NCBI RefSeq assembly: GCF_030732845.1
Contig: NZ_JASHKA010000010.1
Coordinates: forward strand, 62,001-126,000
Length of the DNA: 64,000 nucleotides
Direction of reading: 5' to 3'
Origin: Roseibium sp. MMSF_3544
GTDB taxonomy: Bacteria > Pseudomonadota > Alphaproteobacteria > Rhizobiales > Stappiaceae
A program made the position numbers and the translations under genes. The notes below the pieces were generated by a model, which saw nothing but the letters and a program-made list of their open reading frames with translations, was not told the origin of the DNA and made no database searches. This document shows positions 34,024-43,024 of this stretch, in pieces (positions within the stretch are counted from its first letter, which is position 1; each line of letters starts with the position of its first letter).

Positions 34024-34049
34024 TAGTGAAAATCAATGTGAGGTGAAAT

Positions 34050-34640
34050 TTGGCCCGGCCGGAAATCAAGGACGACCGACGAGAACAGATCCTGGATGCC
34101 TTTGAAATGTGCGTGGCACGCTATGGGCTGGAAGGGGCGACGCTCGGCAAAACGGCCGAGTTTGCCGGACTTGCAAGACCCTTGATCCGGCACAATGTCG
34201 GCAACAAGGAAGACTTGCAGGAAGCGCTTGTGGAAAGGTTTCTGACCCGAAGCAGGCAGGCCATGGAAGCCTTGCTGTTGTCGCTGCCGAAACAAAACCG
34301 CCTGAAGACACTGCTCGACTATCTGTTCGATCCGCGCAGCGCCAATCCCCAGCTCGTGCTGGTGTTCAACGCCCTGAGTGCCGCCGCTCCGGATGACGCA
34401 AATCTGGCGCGGCAACTGCAGAAATGGCTGGATGATTTCGTCAAACAGCTGGAAGCGGAAATAGCGGACGCCTATCCGGCTGCCTCCACAGACCGGCGGC
34501 AGGCCATCGCTGCCGGAATTTCCGGTATCTATTTCAATGTGGAAGCGCTCTACCCGATCAAAATTTCGGACGGGTTCGTGGCGGCTTCAAAGGAGGCAGC
34601 GCGCCTGCTTGTCGCAACGTTGGAGCCCGGCAATGGGTGA
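34050..34640 (+). CDS. TetR/AcrR-family transcriptional regulator
   Basis: The 196-residue protein has an N-terminal helix-turn-helix (REQILDAFEMCVARYGLEGATLGKTAEFAGLARPLIRHNVGNKEDL) and a ligand-binding C-terminal domain. It starts with TTG at 34050, preceded by AGGTGA. TetR proteins are usually repressors released by a small ligand. Its last bases overlap the Rieske oxygenase start by eight nucleotides, so both are translated together, and it likely controls them and the divergent sterol-desaturase gene. Confidence 0.88.
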   Translation: MARPEIKDDRREQILDAFEMCVARYGLEGATLGKTAEFAGLARPLIRHNVGNKEDLQEALVERFLTRSRQAMEALLLSLPKQNRLKTLLDYLFDPRSANPQLVLVFNALSAAAPDDANLARQLQKWLDDFVKQLEAEIADAYPAASTDRRQAIAAGISGIYFNVEALYPIKISDGFVAASKEAARLLVATLEPGNG

Positions 34641-35796
34641 GGCCTTCAGACTGAAACCAGATGCCTATTTCGACCCGGACTGGCTCAAGCTGGAGCAGCA
34701 GCAGCTGTTTCCGGACACCTGGTGTTTTGCCGGAACCGTAAAGGACTTTGCGGCGCCCGGCGACTATCGCGTCGTCGATGTCGGATGGTCGTCTCTTGCC
34801 GTTATCCTGGGTAAAGACGGCACGCTGGCCGCGGTCCATAACTTCTGCCGCCATCGTGGTGCGGCACTGTTTGACAAGGCGAGCGGAAATGCGGGCAGCA
34901 CGATCGTTTGCCCCTATCACCGATGGACCTACGGTCTTGATGGCGCGTTGAGAGGTCTCCCGGATCGGCAAAGCTGCTTTGCCGACCTCGATCGGGCGAA
35001 TCTGTCTCTCAAGCCGGCGGCAATCGGCGTTTTCCGGGAATTTGTCTTCGTCAACCCGAACGCCGCGGCGCGTTTCGAAGATTGGATCGCACCGGTCGCC
35101 GACAAGGCCTGGCCGCACGATCTGTTCGCGAGTGATGTCAAGGAAGCTGTCCCGCTTATCTATGATGTCAAATGCAACTGGAAGATTTTTGCCGAAAACG
35201 CCGTCGACGGCTATCACCTTGCCTATCTTCACGAGCAAACGCTGGGAGGTCCGACACCGGACAAGAACGTCTGGGAGCGCGCCGGCGATCACATGGTCTG
35301 GTATGCCAATGAAGACGGTATCCGCCATCGGCTGCCCAAAAAAATCCGTGACGAGGCCGGATCTTCGGGCCTTATCAAGAGCGCGTCTGCCACGGGCTAT
35401 GGCGGTGTCTATTTCCTGTTTCCGCTGACGCTGGTCGTGCCGACGCCCTTCGGCCTGTCGGTGACCTCGATGAAACCGCTGGCACCGGACAGAACTCGGC
35501 TTGATGTGCGTCAGTGGGTCGGACCATGGCAAGCGACCGACGAGCGCAAGTATATACCCGGCTACGACAAGACAACCGGCATCATTTCTTCGGAGAACTG
35601 GACCCAGCCGCCGCTGGAAACGGGAGATTTTCAGACAGAAGACATCTGGATCTGCGAAAAGGTCCAGCGTGGTCTGGAGATGCCCGGATTTGAGTTCGGC
35701 CCGCTGTCGCGGGGCCCTGGTGCTGAAGATCCGATCCGCTGGTTTCACGAGAGCCTTCATCGAACCATGAAACTGGCGCAGCAACAGGACGTCTGA
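34633..35796 (+). CDS. Rieske-type non-haem iron oxygenase, alpha-subunit class
   Basis: The 387-residue enzyme has the Rieske [2Fe-2S] site NFCRHRGAALF / CPYHRWTYG and the mononuclear iron motif AENAVDGYHLAYLHE, with the electron-bridging Asp and two His. The overall layout matches aromatic ring-hydroxylating and choline/carnitine-type monooxygenases. No ferredoxin or reductase gene lies nearby, so electrons must come from elsewhere. The substrate is unknown. ATG 34633 overlaps the tetR stop. Confidence 0.9.
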   Translation: MGEAFRLKPDAYFDPDWLKLEQQQLFPDTWCFAGTVKDFAAPGDYRVVDVGWSSLAVILGKDGTLAAVHNFCRHRGAALFDKASGNAGSTIVCPYHRWTYGLDGALRGLPDRQSCFADLDRANLSLKPAAIGVFREFVFVNPNAAARFEDWIAPVADKAWPHDLFASDVKEAVPLIYDVKCNWKIFAENAVDGYHLAYLHEQTLGGPTPDKNVWERAGDHMVWYANEDGIRHRLPKKIRDEAGSSGLIKSASATGYGGVYFLFPLTLVVPTPFGLSVTSMKPLAPDRTRLDVRQWVGPWQATDERKYIPGYDKTTGIISSENWTQPPLETGDFQTEDIWICEKVQRGLEMPGFEFGPLSRGPGAEDPIRWFHESLHRTMKLAQQQDV

Positions 35797-35797
35797 C

Positions 35798-35980
35798 ATG
35801 GCCTGGACGACACTTCTCGGCATCGCGCTCCTGGTCTGGGTCGCCTATGACCTCGTGACCGGCAAGGTCTGGCTTCACCGCGCGTTTCACCGGGCGAGTG
35901 AACCGGCGGGGTACTGGCTGACGATGGGTCTATGGCTGCTGGTCGCGCTGTCCTGCTTTTACTGGGGAGGGTTCGGATAG
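35798..35980 (+). CDS. Small membrane protein of unknown function
   Basis: The 60-residue protein has two hydrophobic helices (TLLGIALLVWVAYDLV and GYWLTMGLWLLVALSCFYWGG) around a basic HRAFHR turn. I know no family. It starts one base after the Rieske oxygenase stop, so it is co-translated and may be a membrane partner or anchor. Confidence 0.6.
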   Translation: MAWTTLLGIALLVWVAYDLVTGKVWLHRAFHRASEPAGYWLTMGLWLLVALSCFYWGGFG

Positions 35981-35992
35981 CTTTGCGCTCTT

Positions 35993-36679
35993 TCAGCTGC
36001 GCGCTTTTTCCCTGAACGAGATATTGCTGCTTTCACCGAGCCCGTAACGGACGCAGCAGAAGATCGCGGCAAGGCTGAGCGCCAGCCAGAGCCCGCCCCA
36101 GAATATGGTCGGACCGCCAAATTCCTCCGCCAGCATATAGGCATCAGAGCGAGCGCCGGACCGTCGGATCGTGTCGTCGAATATGTCGTAGGGTACGTAG
36201 ATAATGCTGGAGAGCCCGATGACGCGCAGTACCATGTCGTTGATCGGGCGACTGAGAAACCGGGCGATTGCCAGCATGGCAAGGCCGGTTGCAGCACAAA
36301 AGAACAGTGCGAAGAGGTCACGCACATATAGCGCCGTGACCAGAAGCGTCAGGCAACCGAAAACCGCCAGCACCGCGCGATCCGCCTTGGTCCTGAGTGC
36401 GATCAACAACAGCGCGATGCCAATCGCGAGTGAGCCGAGATAGCCCGCGCTCAGTGTGATGAACCGGTTGCCGCCGCGCGAAATCACATGCCCGCCCTGT
36501 TGCGGCGAAACGGACAGATCCACCACCGAGCCGCCGGTCACAACCGTTGCAATGGCATGGGCCAGTTCGTGCAGGAACACCACCAGGATCTTCAACGGAA
36601 TCACCACTGGTGTGTTCCACAAGAGGAACAAGACACAGGTGATCGCGATCAGTTGCCAGTGGCCCTTGAGAAGCTGCAT
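35993..36679 (-). CDS. M50-like (S2P-type) integral membrane metallopeptidase
   Basis: The 228-residue membrane protein has the zinc motif HELAHA in the first third (LVVFLHELAHAIATVVTGGSVVDL), several helices and a later conserved YDIFDD segment. M50B family proteins cut substrates within or near the membrane; the exact job here is open. The usual second motif (NxxPxxxxDG) is not seen, though the family's short members often lack it. It converges on the small membrane protein. Confidence 0.75.
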   Translation of the reverse strand: MQLLKGHWQLIAITCVLFLLWNTPVVIPLKILVVFLHELAHAIATVVTGGSVVDLSVSPQQGGHVISRGGNRFITLSAGYLGSLAIGIALLLIALRTKADRAVLAVFGCLTLLVTALYVRDLFALFFCAATGLAMLAIARFLSRPINDMVLRVIGLSSIIYVPYDIFDDTIRRSGARSDAYMLAEEFGGPTIFWGGLWLALSLAAIFCCVRYGLGESSNISFREKARS

Positions 36680-36780
36680 GAGGGTGAGAGGACATGGGAG
36701 GGAGGGGGAAAGTCAAGGGAGGAAGCGACGCCGAGGTGTCAATCGGTCGGTTTGCTCCATCTCTTCAAGGGCGCCGCCCT

Positions 36781-39700
36781 TCAAAGGACCCGGTTGTGTG
36801 AGGCCCAGTTGCGCCAATTTGCTGATTGATCTCGTTCAGTTTCAGGTAAATGAGCTGTCCCCATGTCGCCCTTAATGCGAGCGATCCACAGCTGTTCCAA
36901 AGGGGAGGCAGATTGGTTTTCATGGCCTGATTTCACCAGGTTCGAAACCAGCTCCAATGGGCGGAAGGCAAAGGACCGCGCAGTCGGTTCAACAGCGGGA
37001 ACCGGTTTCCCGCTGTCTCCCCGCAAAGCCTGAAAGAACCGCATGGTTGCGAAACTCAGATAGTCTGCCTCGAGAATTTCTGCTTCAACCGCCTCGCCAT
37101 CCTGTTCAAACAGGGACCATTCCTCAAGCTCCCAGGCAATTTCCATTCGAACGACGCGGGTTTGGATGCGCGACAGCCGGATTCCGATAGATTCAGCACG
37201 GTGAACCGCCTTGTTGGCATCTTCCAGACGTGCTTCGGACGGGTCGCTGTACCAACGGAACCTTAGTGCCGGTGCGAGGATGTCCGGCTCGACAAGGCGT
37301 ACATTCTTCTCCTTGATCAGGTCCAGACAGGTCTGGCCGCAGCGGTCTGCGTCCTGAAACCGGGCCGACGAAAAATAAGCCCATCCAAGGGTTTTGAGCG
37401 CGCGGCCCGTGGCATGGGGGTGGTCGGACAGGTCGCACGCTCGCTCGCCTTCTTCAATGGCAATCGCCGTCTGGCGGTTGATCCAGGCAATCACGGAGCG
37501 TGCTTCGGCTATCTCGGAAGCGAGGTAACCCGGACCCGGATCGCGTGCGACCCATTGGGCGGCTTGATCGAGTGCGGCGTGGGCTTCTTCAGAGCGATAG
37601 TGGCGCGTGTGCAGACGAGCGATCCGCACCAGTGCGAAAACCGCCGGCAATGACGTCTGCGCCCATTCGACACCATTTTCGTAGTGGCTCATTGCCTTGT
37701 CTTCGTTACCCAGGTCCACGGCGGCGGAGCCAAGGAAAATCTCAAGCTGCGCGCGTTGATCCGGTGTGCACTTGAGTTTTGTGGCCTGTTCGATCAACGC
37801 AACGGACCGGCCGTGCCTGCGGAAATGAAAGGTGTCGCGTGCAACCTTCACGCAGATCGACGCAGCCTGATCAAGGTCGCCAAGCATTGCATGTTCGGCG
37901 GCAAGAAGCGGGTCGTAGGTGACGAGCGCCTTGGCCGCCTCCGTATGCAGGCGCCGCCGTTCGTGTTGCGGAAGCGTCAGATAAATGCTTTCGCGCACGA
38001 GGTTGTGGGTGAATTGATACCAGCGCCCTGACCGTCGGAGAAACCCGGGTGTTGTCGCAAGAGACAGCGCCTTGTCGTCATATACGGTCTCAGCGACCGC
38101 GATTTCAAACCTTTCCCCAAGGATGGACAGCTGACGGAGGAGATCTCGTTCACTGCTGTTGAGCTGGTCGAATTGGACCTGAACCACGCTTTGGATTGTG
38201 CCGGGAACGTACTCAAGCGACCGGGCGCCCTTGGCGCAATATGCTTCGACAAGCCGTGTGATGAAGAGCGGGTTACCTCCGGCGCGCTGAACCAGGAGAT
38301 CCGTTTCCGCTTCGTTCAGTTCCGGCGCGAGGGTCTGGATCAATTCGGCAGACTGTCGTCCGCTCAATGGTGCGAGGGACAGGGCGACGATGTCCCCCTG
38401 TGCCTGCTCGGCGACCTCGTCCAGAAAGTCGCGAGAGGAGGGACGGGAGGTAACAAGCAATATCGCCTGCATTTGCGAACATATTGCCGCAAGCTCAAGC
38501 GCGAGATCGCGGCTTTCAAGGTCGATCCAGTGAGCATCTTCTATGACGATCAGGATGGGCACCTCTTCCGTGATGCGGCTGAGAAGGCTGATGATCGCGT
38601 CTCCAAGCTTCTCGGTGTGTTGGACGGCGTTCCGCCCGATCGATCCGTCCAGAATGCGCTCAAGAACTCGCGCCGCGTCAGGTGCTATTCTTGAGTGGGC
38701 CGCCGTTGCAGCCCTTGCCGCTTCGAGGAAGCCCTTGAAGACGTTGCGGTGCAGAACCCCGTCGGCGCTGAGCTCGCGCACGAAGACATGACTGGCGTAG
38801 CCACCCGCATCAACGACCATGTCGACAGCGCGGTTCGCAAGCCGGGATTTCCCAACGCCGGCGACCCCTTCCAGCGTGATGCATCCGCCGGACTTGTTCT
38901 CGATCATCGCTTCAACAGCACTTTGAATCAGCCCGACTTCGACAAGACGGCCAACAAACGGTGTGCTCGAGTGCACCTGTGGCAACGGCGCTTGCAGACC
39001 GACGAGGCGCGCCATCCCTTCCTGGGTCGTTTCCATGCGCGCATGACCGGGCATCTGATCGACGATCTCTGGTGACAGATAGACCTCACCGGATCGCGCC
39101 AATCCGACCGCTTGAATGGATCGGAGCATGGCGGTTCCGCGATAGCTTGCGCCACTGCGTGCGATCTTGCCCTTGGCGATTGCCACGGCGAGTTTGGCAT
39201 CGCCGCCCGACGCCGTCCCAGCAAAATCCAGGGCGAGCCCGGCAGCGCGTTCAATGTCGTTGTCGCGCGCAATCTTTGCACCAAGGAGCGCGTAGATCGT
39301 TCCCTCGGTTCCTTCCAAAAGTTCGTCACCATCCGGGTCGATACGTTCAGCGAGCTGGCGATACACGGTCAGTACCAGACGGTCCAGACGCTCAGGATCA
39401 AATGGCCGGTCGAGAGCAAGTCTTGGCTGAAACGCAATCACGACGGCCTGCCGCAATTCTTCGCTGACCTTGCGCGGCTGGCGATCCGCAATGGAGCTTG
39501 CGTGCGGCTCAGCGCTCGCCAGGTCTTCAAGCACGGTGACTTTCGGCAGAAACTCGTATCCGACGCGGTGGACAGTCCGGATAAGGGATGTGCCGCCTAC
39601 ATCATCAATGGCGCGGCGCAAGCTTCGAATGCGTGTCGTGAGGACGGCATCGCTGATCGCCCGGTTTTCCCAGATGCGCTCGAATATCTCGTCTTTGGTC

Positions 39701-39834
39701 ACGGCGCGCCCGCGACACTCAATCAATAGACACAGGAGTTCAAAAACCTGAGGCTCAACGTGAACCGGTGCGCCGTCCCGCTCCAACAACATTCGCGCGG
39801 TGTTAACCCGGCAGGTTCCGAATGAGTAAATCAT
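36781..39834 (-). CDS. Large winged-helix / AAA ATPase / TPR signalling regulator
   Basis: The 1017-residue protein starts with an OmpR/CadC-type winged helix (residues 1-95: VHVEPQVFELLCLLIECRGRAVTKDEIFERIWENRAISDAVLTTRIRSLRRAIDD). A linker like an adenylate-cyclase sensor follows, then an AAA-16/STAND ATPase with Walker A GVAGVGKSRLANRA and Walker B LIVIEDAHWIDL. The C-terminal third is TPR-like. This is a soluble signal-transduction regulator of the guanylate-cyclase-like AAA type with the cyclase replaced by a DNA-binding domain. Target genes and ligand are unknown. It is transcribed alone. Confidence 0.85.
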   Translation of the reverse strand: MIYSFGTCRVNTARMLLERDGAPVHVEPQVFELLCLLIECRGRAVTKDEIFERIWENRAISDAVLTTRIRSLRRAIDDVGGTSLIRTVHRVGYEFLPKVTVLEDLASAEPHASSIADRQPRKVSEELRQAVVIAFQPRLALDRPFDPERLDRLVLTVYRQLAERIDPDGDELLEGTEGTIYALLGAKIARDNDIERAAGLALDFAGTASGGDAKLAVAIAKGKIARSGASYRGTAMLRSIQAVGLARSGEVYLSPEIVDQMPGHARMETTQEGMARLVGLQAPLPQVHSSTPFVGRLVEVGLIQSAVEAMIENKSGGCITLEGVAGVGKSRLANRAVDMVVDAGGYASHVFVRELSADGVLHRNVFKGFLEAARAATAAHSRIAPDAARVLERILDGSIGRNAVQHTEKLGDAIISLLSRITEEVPILIVIEDAHWIDLESRDLALELAAICSQMQAILLVTSRPSSRDFLDEVAEQAQGDIVALSLAPLSGRQSAELIQTLAPELNEAETDLLVQRAGGNPLFITRLVEAYCAKGARSLEYVPGTIQSVVQVQFDQLNSSERDLLRQLSILGERFEIAVAETVYDDKALSLATTPGFLRRSGRWYQFTHNLVRESIYLTLPQHERRRLHTEAAKALVTYDPLLAAEHAMLGDLDQAASICVKVARDTFHFRRHGRSVALIEQATKLKCTPDQRAQLEIFLGSAAVDLGNEDKAMSHYENGVEWAQTSLPAVFALVRIARLHTRHYRSEEAHAALDQAAQWVARDPGPGYLASEIAEARSVIAWINRQTAIAIEEGERACDLSDHPHATGRALKTLGWAYFSSARFQDADRCGQTCLDLIKEKNVRLVEPDILAPALRFRWYSDPSEARLEDANKAVHRAESIGIRLSRIQTRVVRMEIAWELEEWSLFEQDGEAVEAEILEADYLSFATMRFFQALRGDSGKPVPAVEPTARSFAFRPLELVSNLVKSGHENQSASPLEQLWIARIKGDMGTAHLPETERDQSANWRNWASHNRVL

Positions 39835-40002
39835 CGTCGGACGCTCCGTAGGCAGCTAAGTCAGTATATCTCCAATCTTCAGAATTTCTTCAGAAATTTG
39901 GTTGGCCGTCTTCAAGTCTTGCTGTGCGGGCTGCCCTAGAAGCTGTTGCTCAGAGATTGACGCAATTTCGCCAGTCTCAGCAACTGAAGGATGGACCTTT
40001 AA

Positions 40003-40182
40003 ATGATTGGACACAAAATACTTTGGGACGCAGCCTTGAAGCCTAGCCTTGATGCGAACTCACGCGCCGATTACGGCCGAGCTACAAAAAACTCCCGTTT
40101 TGAGCCTATTGAACTGCCGCTTGACCGGTCCCGCACCGGTCGCAAGGGCACTCAAGGCTCCGCCTTTCTGAAATTGAATTAA
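40003..40182 (+). CDS. Hypothetical 59-residue basic protein upstream of DUF1127 genes
   Basis: A 59-codon reading frame starts MIGHKILWDAALKPSLDANS and ends FLKLN. It is basic, with no hydrophobic helix or known domain. AAGGA lies about 11 bases upstream, and it ends four bases before the next gene's ATG, which supports a real coupled gene. Codon use looks similar to neighbours. I do not recognise a family. Confidence 0.45.
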   Translation: MIGHKILWDAALKPSLDANSRADYGRATKNSRFEPIELPLDRSRTGRKGTQGSAFLKLN

Positions 40183-40186
40183 GTGC

Positions 40187-40435
40187 ATGAAATATTTATA
40201 TGTATTAACATTCGACGAAGCGTTTGGAACCAACGTCTACGTTCCCTCTGTGCACGGATCTGGCTGGCTGTCGCGCATGTTTACGGACATAGCAGCCTAC
40301 TGGAAGCGAGGCCGTGACTACGAGTTGCTGTTGGAAATGCCGGACCATGTGCTGGACGACATCGGATTGGACCGATGCACCGTCCGGGAGGCACAGTTTC
40401 GGCACCGGCGGCACCTCTGGGGGTGGCGGCGATGA
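40187..40435 (+). CDS. DUF1127 (YjiS-like) domain protein
   Basis: The 82-residue protein has a variable N-terminus and the DUF1127 core LLEMPDHVLDDIGLDRCTVREAQFRHRRHLW, matching the R-x-L-x-x-L-x-D-x-x-L-x-D-I-G-L pattern with some drift. Small DUF1127 proteins in rhizobia bind RNA or affect phosphate and stress responses. Its stop overlaps the next gene's start (ATGA). Confidence 0.75.
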   Translation: MKYLYVLTFDEAFGTNVYVPSVHGSGWLSRMFTDIAAYWKRGRDYELLLEMPDHVLDDIGLDRCTVREAQFRHRRHLWGWRR

Positions 40436-40629
40436 TAAGGCGTCTTCGTTTGCTTCTGCGTCAACGTAGTAGTCCAGACAAAATGTCGGCTCAGGTGAGC
40501 GACACCGATGCCGCCTTGGCACAGTTGCGGGTGTTCACTGATCGAGAGCTTGCAGACATTGGACTGAGCCGTGGCTGCCTCACGCCCGAAGGGCTTGAGA
40601 ATTGCAGCAGTCGGCGTTTACGCAGATGA
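40432..40629 (+). CDS. DUF1127 (YjiS-like) domain protein
   Basis: The 65-residue protein has MIRRLRLLLRQRSS and LRVFTDRELADIGLSRGCLTPEGL, the DUF1127 motif. Its ATG overlaps the stop of the previous DUF1127 gene by four bases, so the pair is coupled. Function is unknown; related proteins act as RNA-binding regulators. A hairpin lies just after the stop. Confidence 0.75.
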   Translation: MIRRLRLLLRQRSSPDKMSAQVSDTDAALAQLRVFTDRELADIGLSRGCLTPEGLENCSSRRLRR

Positions 40630-40635
40630 CAAAGG

Positions 40636-40661
40636 TGGCGGGTCGCAAAAACGACCCGCCA
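40636..40661 (+). terminator. Terminator-like hairpin after the DUF1127 genes
   Basis: Stem TGGCGGGTCG / CGACCCGCCA with a 6-base loop but no T-tract; it may be a weak or rho-assisted terminator. Confidence 0.5.
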
Positions 40662-40805
40662 TCACCTTGCGTGCTCGACGAGGTGCGACGCACCTGTCAA
40701 CATGGGGCTACCGGTCACAAGCAACGTGACGGCATTGGATCGCAAATCGATCAAATTGTTTCTGCCCGCTCCCTTGTCTGCCAAGCCCGCGCGGCAGCCC
40801 TGAAA

Positions 40806-41285
40806 TCAAGCCCCAACCTTGAACTGTGCGCTGATACCCAAGCCGTCCTTACCGGTTTTGATCTCGAATTTTTCTAGGCCCTCCATCTTTTCCCACACTT
40901 TGGGAGCAGCACCCAGCAAAGTCGGAGCTGCCTTGTGCGCTCCCCAACCGGTGGCGAAACCCAATGCAGCACCGCCCACAAGTGAAAAGACATCGGTGCG
41001 ACCGGCAAGGGCTGCAAGACCAGCACCGCTGAGTGCACCCATGGTCGCCGTTACAAATTCGGACTTGTCGAGATTGTCGACGCGGTAGTCTGAATTCTCA
41101 ATAGCGCTCCTGAAACGCTGTTGTTGATCCGGTGTCATGTCCGAATAACTGGACAGGACTGCTTCGGCTTCAGTATCCGCGTCAGCCACAGCGTCGAGAA
41201 CGACAGATCCTCCATCAACAAGAGCTTCCGTGTTCCGCGCATTTTGAATGACACTGCTTGCAGGTTTGGTAGATCGAATACTCAT
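40806..41285 (-). CDS. Hypothetical glycine-rich protein
   Basis: The 159-residue protein has a low-complexity acidic N-terminal half (DAVADADTEAEAVLSS), an apolar glycine-rich stretch at residues 83-116 (GALSGAGLAALAGR...GFATGWGAHKAAP) and a basic tail. I recognise no domain. The glycine-rich part could be a membrane-interacting segment, but it lacks a classical helix profile. It is flanked by gaps on both sides. Real or not, it has an ATG with GAGAT upstream and neighbour-like codon use. Confidence 0.5.
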   Translation of the reverse strand: MSIRSTKPASSVIQNARNTEALVDGGSVVLDAVADADTEAEAVLSSYSDMTPDQQQRFRSAIENSDYRVDNLDKSEFVTATMGALSGAGLAALAGRTDVFSLVGGAALGFATGWGAHKAAPTLLGAAPKVWEKMEGLEKFEIKTGKDGLGISAQFKVGA

Positions 41286-41529
41286 TTTTGTATCTCATCT
41301 GTAAAAATGTTTGAAATCGGCCGAAAAGGCCACAACAACCAATAGTACAGGCCGTCAAACAAGTACACTCACTTTACGGAAGCTGTCAGGACGTTTTTGG
41401 AACGGCTAAGGAGCCTTTTCGTGCGATCGCCTGTCGATCTTTCCCGGTATCTTTGCGTGGTTGATTCAAAGGTTCTCCGCACTGGCGGCTTCGAACCGCC
41501 GTCGATGTCTTCGCTTGAGAGGTTTTGGT

Positions 41530-42240
41530 GTGAGCTACATTCTTTATTCCTACCCGGACTGCGCGAGCCATGTTGTGCGCATGGTGCTGGAAGAGCTGGG
41601 GACATCATACCGGGATGAGGTTGTTGATATGCGCGAAGGTGTTCACCGGAGCGCGGAATTTCTGCGGCTCAATCCCCGCGGCATGGTTCCGGTGCTTGCG
41701 GATGTGGCTACGGGTGCCACGCTCTCGGAGACTGGCGCGATCCTGAATTTTCTCGCCGAACAAAGCGGCCGCCTGGCGCCACCCCCGACAGATCCAAAGG
41801 CAAGGGCGACTTTTCTGCAATGGCTGTATTTTCTCTCCAACACGCTGCACGCTGACGCGCAGGTCCAGTACTACACGGAACGCTATGTGGGCGATGATCT
41901 GGCAGAGGCCGCCAGGCCGACAATTCACGAGCGAATGCGAGCCCACTATGCCATGATTGAAGCTGCCATTGCGAAGCATGGCGGGCCCTGGTTGCTCGGC
42001 AAGGACCTCAGCATGTGCGACTTTTACCTGGGTGGATGCGTGCGCTGGTCACTGGTCGCGCCGCGGCATGCGCCGCTCGAACCCGAAGCGGTGACGAGAC
42101 ATCTGCACTTAAGCGCTTTGCTCGAAAACCTGGAAAACCGTGCAAGCGTCAAACGAGCCTTCGACGCCGAAGACACCCCTCGCTCGGCCTACTTCCGCGC
42201 ACCGGTGCGGTCCGACAGAACCAGGGAAATGCCAGGCTAA
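41530..42240 (+). CDS. Glutathione S-transferase family protein
   Basis: The 236-residue protein has the GST N-terminal thioredoxin-like domain (YILYSYPDCASHVVRMVLEELGTSYRDEVVDM, LNPRGMVPVLAD, LSETGAILNFLAE) and a helical C-terminal domain with YMPGKD-like LLGKDLSMCDFYL. It is likely a conjugating or thiol-transfer enzyme. The start is GTG 41530 with GAGAGG six bases upstream. No neighbour suggests a specific substrate. Confidence 0.85.
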   Translation: MSYILYSYPDCASHVVRMVLEELGTSYRDEVVDMREGVHRSAEFLRLNPRGMVPVLADVATGATLSETGAILNFLAEQSGRLAPPPTDPKARATFLQWLYFLSNTLHADAQVQYYTERYVGDDLAEAARPTIHERMRAHYAMIEAAIAKHGGPWLLGKDLSMCDFYLGGCVRWSLVAPRHAPLEPEAVTRHLHLSALLENLENRASVKRAFDAEDTPRSAYFRAPVRSDRTREMPG

Positions 42241-42369
42241 CTGGGGAGAGACTCCTTCCTGACTTGAAGTCAGCAGGGTAAAAGCAACTCACATTGCACG
42301 CCAAATACAGGCCATTCACCATCATTCATGATCGCTGACTCTGGCTTCTACTGAGGATCAACGGGGCAA

Positions 42370-42885
42370 TTGATCGAAACGAGCAGATTGATTTTAAGAC
42401 AGTGGCGTTTGGAGGAACAACCGTTTGTGAATGCCATTCTTGGCGATCCGGACGTCATGCAGTTCAGTGATCGAGGGGTTCTTGGCGAAAAAGACCAGGC
42501 CGCCTGGCTTCAAAATGCAATCGCCTCTAACGACCAATATTCATTGCCAGGTTTCTTTGCGATCGAACGCAGGCAGGATCGACGCATCATCGGATATATA
42601 AGCCTTTCCAGAGACTTAACGAGGGTGGAGCGTGGGGAGGCCGAGATCGGCTTTCGTCTTGCGAAGCAGGCCTGGGGACAAGGCTACGCAAGTGAAGCAG
42701 TCGCAGCAATGATCGAGACCTTTGCGCACTTGCCTGCAACTGCCAAGATTGTTGCAATTGTCGATCCCCACAATCTGAAATCCGTCAAAGTCCTTGAGAA
42801 AGCCGGCATGGCCTACTGCCGTGACATCATGTTTCCGGGCTACGATTATCCGGATCATCTTTACGTTCGTGATCTGAAAACCTGA
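42370..42885 (+). CDS. GNAT-family N-acetyltransferase (RimJ/RimL type)
   Basis: The 171-residue enzyme has the GNAT core: TSRLILRQW at the N-terminus, AEIGFRLAKQAWGQGYASEAVAAMI (acetyl-CoA loop, W-G-x-G-Y-A) and NLKSVKVLEKAGM. Such enzymes acetylate ribosomal proteins, antibiotics or small amines. The start is TTG 42370 with GGGG upstream, since no ATG fits. It stands alone. Confidence 0.85.
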   Translation: MIETSRLILRQWRLEEQPFVNAILGDPDVMQFSDRGVLGEKDQAAWLQNAIASNDQYSLPGFFAIERRQDRRIIGYISLSRDLTRVERGEAEIGFRLAKQAWGQGYASEAVAAMIETFAHLPATAKIVAIVDPHNLKSVKVLEKAGMAYCRDIMFPGYDYPDHLYVRDLKT

Positions 42886-43024
42886 GCGCATTTACGCGCC
42901 TCCAAAGTCCCCCCAATTCACAAAATGTCATTGAACATACAAAGCAATCTTTACACGACGCCTAGCAACAGGCTTTAATTTCAGTCAGCCAAATGCATTG
43001 GCCTTGATCAGGGAGGACAAGGAC

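Noticed and set aside
41480..41515. tRNA-like stem GGCGG TTCGAA CCGCC
   Set aside because: There is only a T-arm-like stem; no acceptor, D or anticodon stems can be drawn around it.
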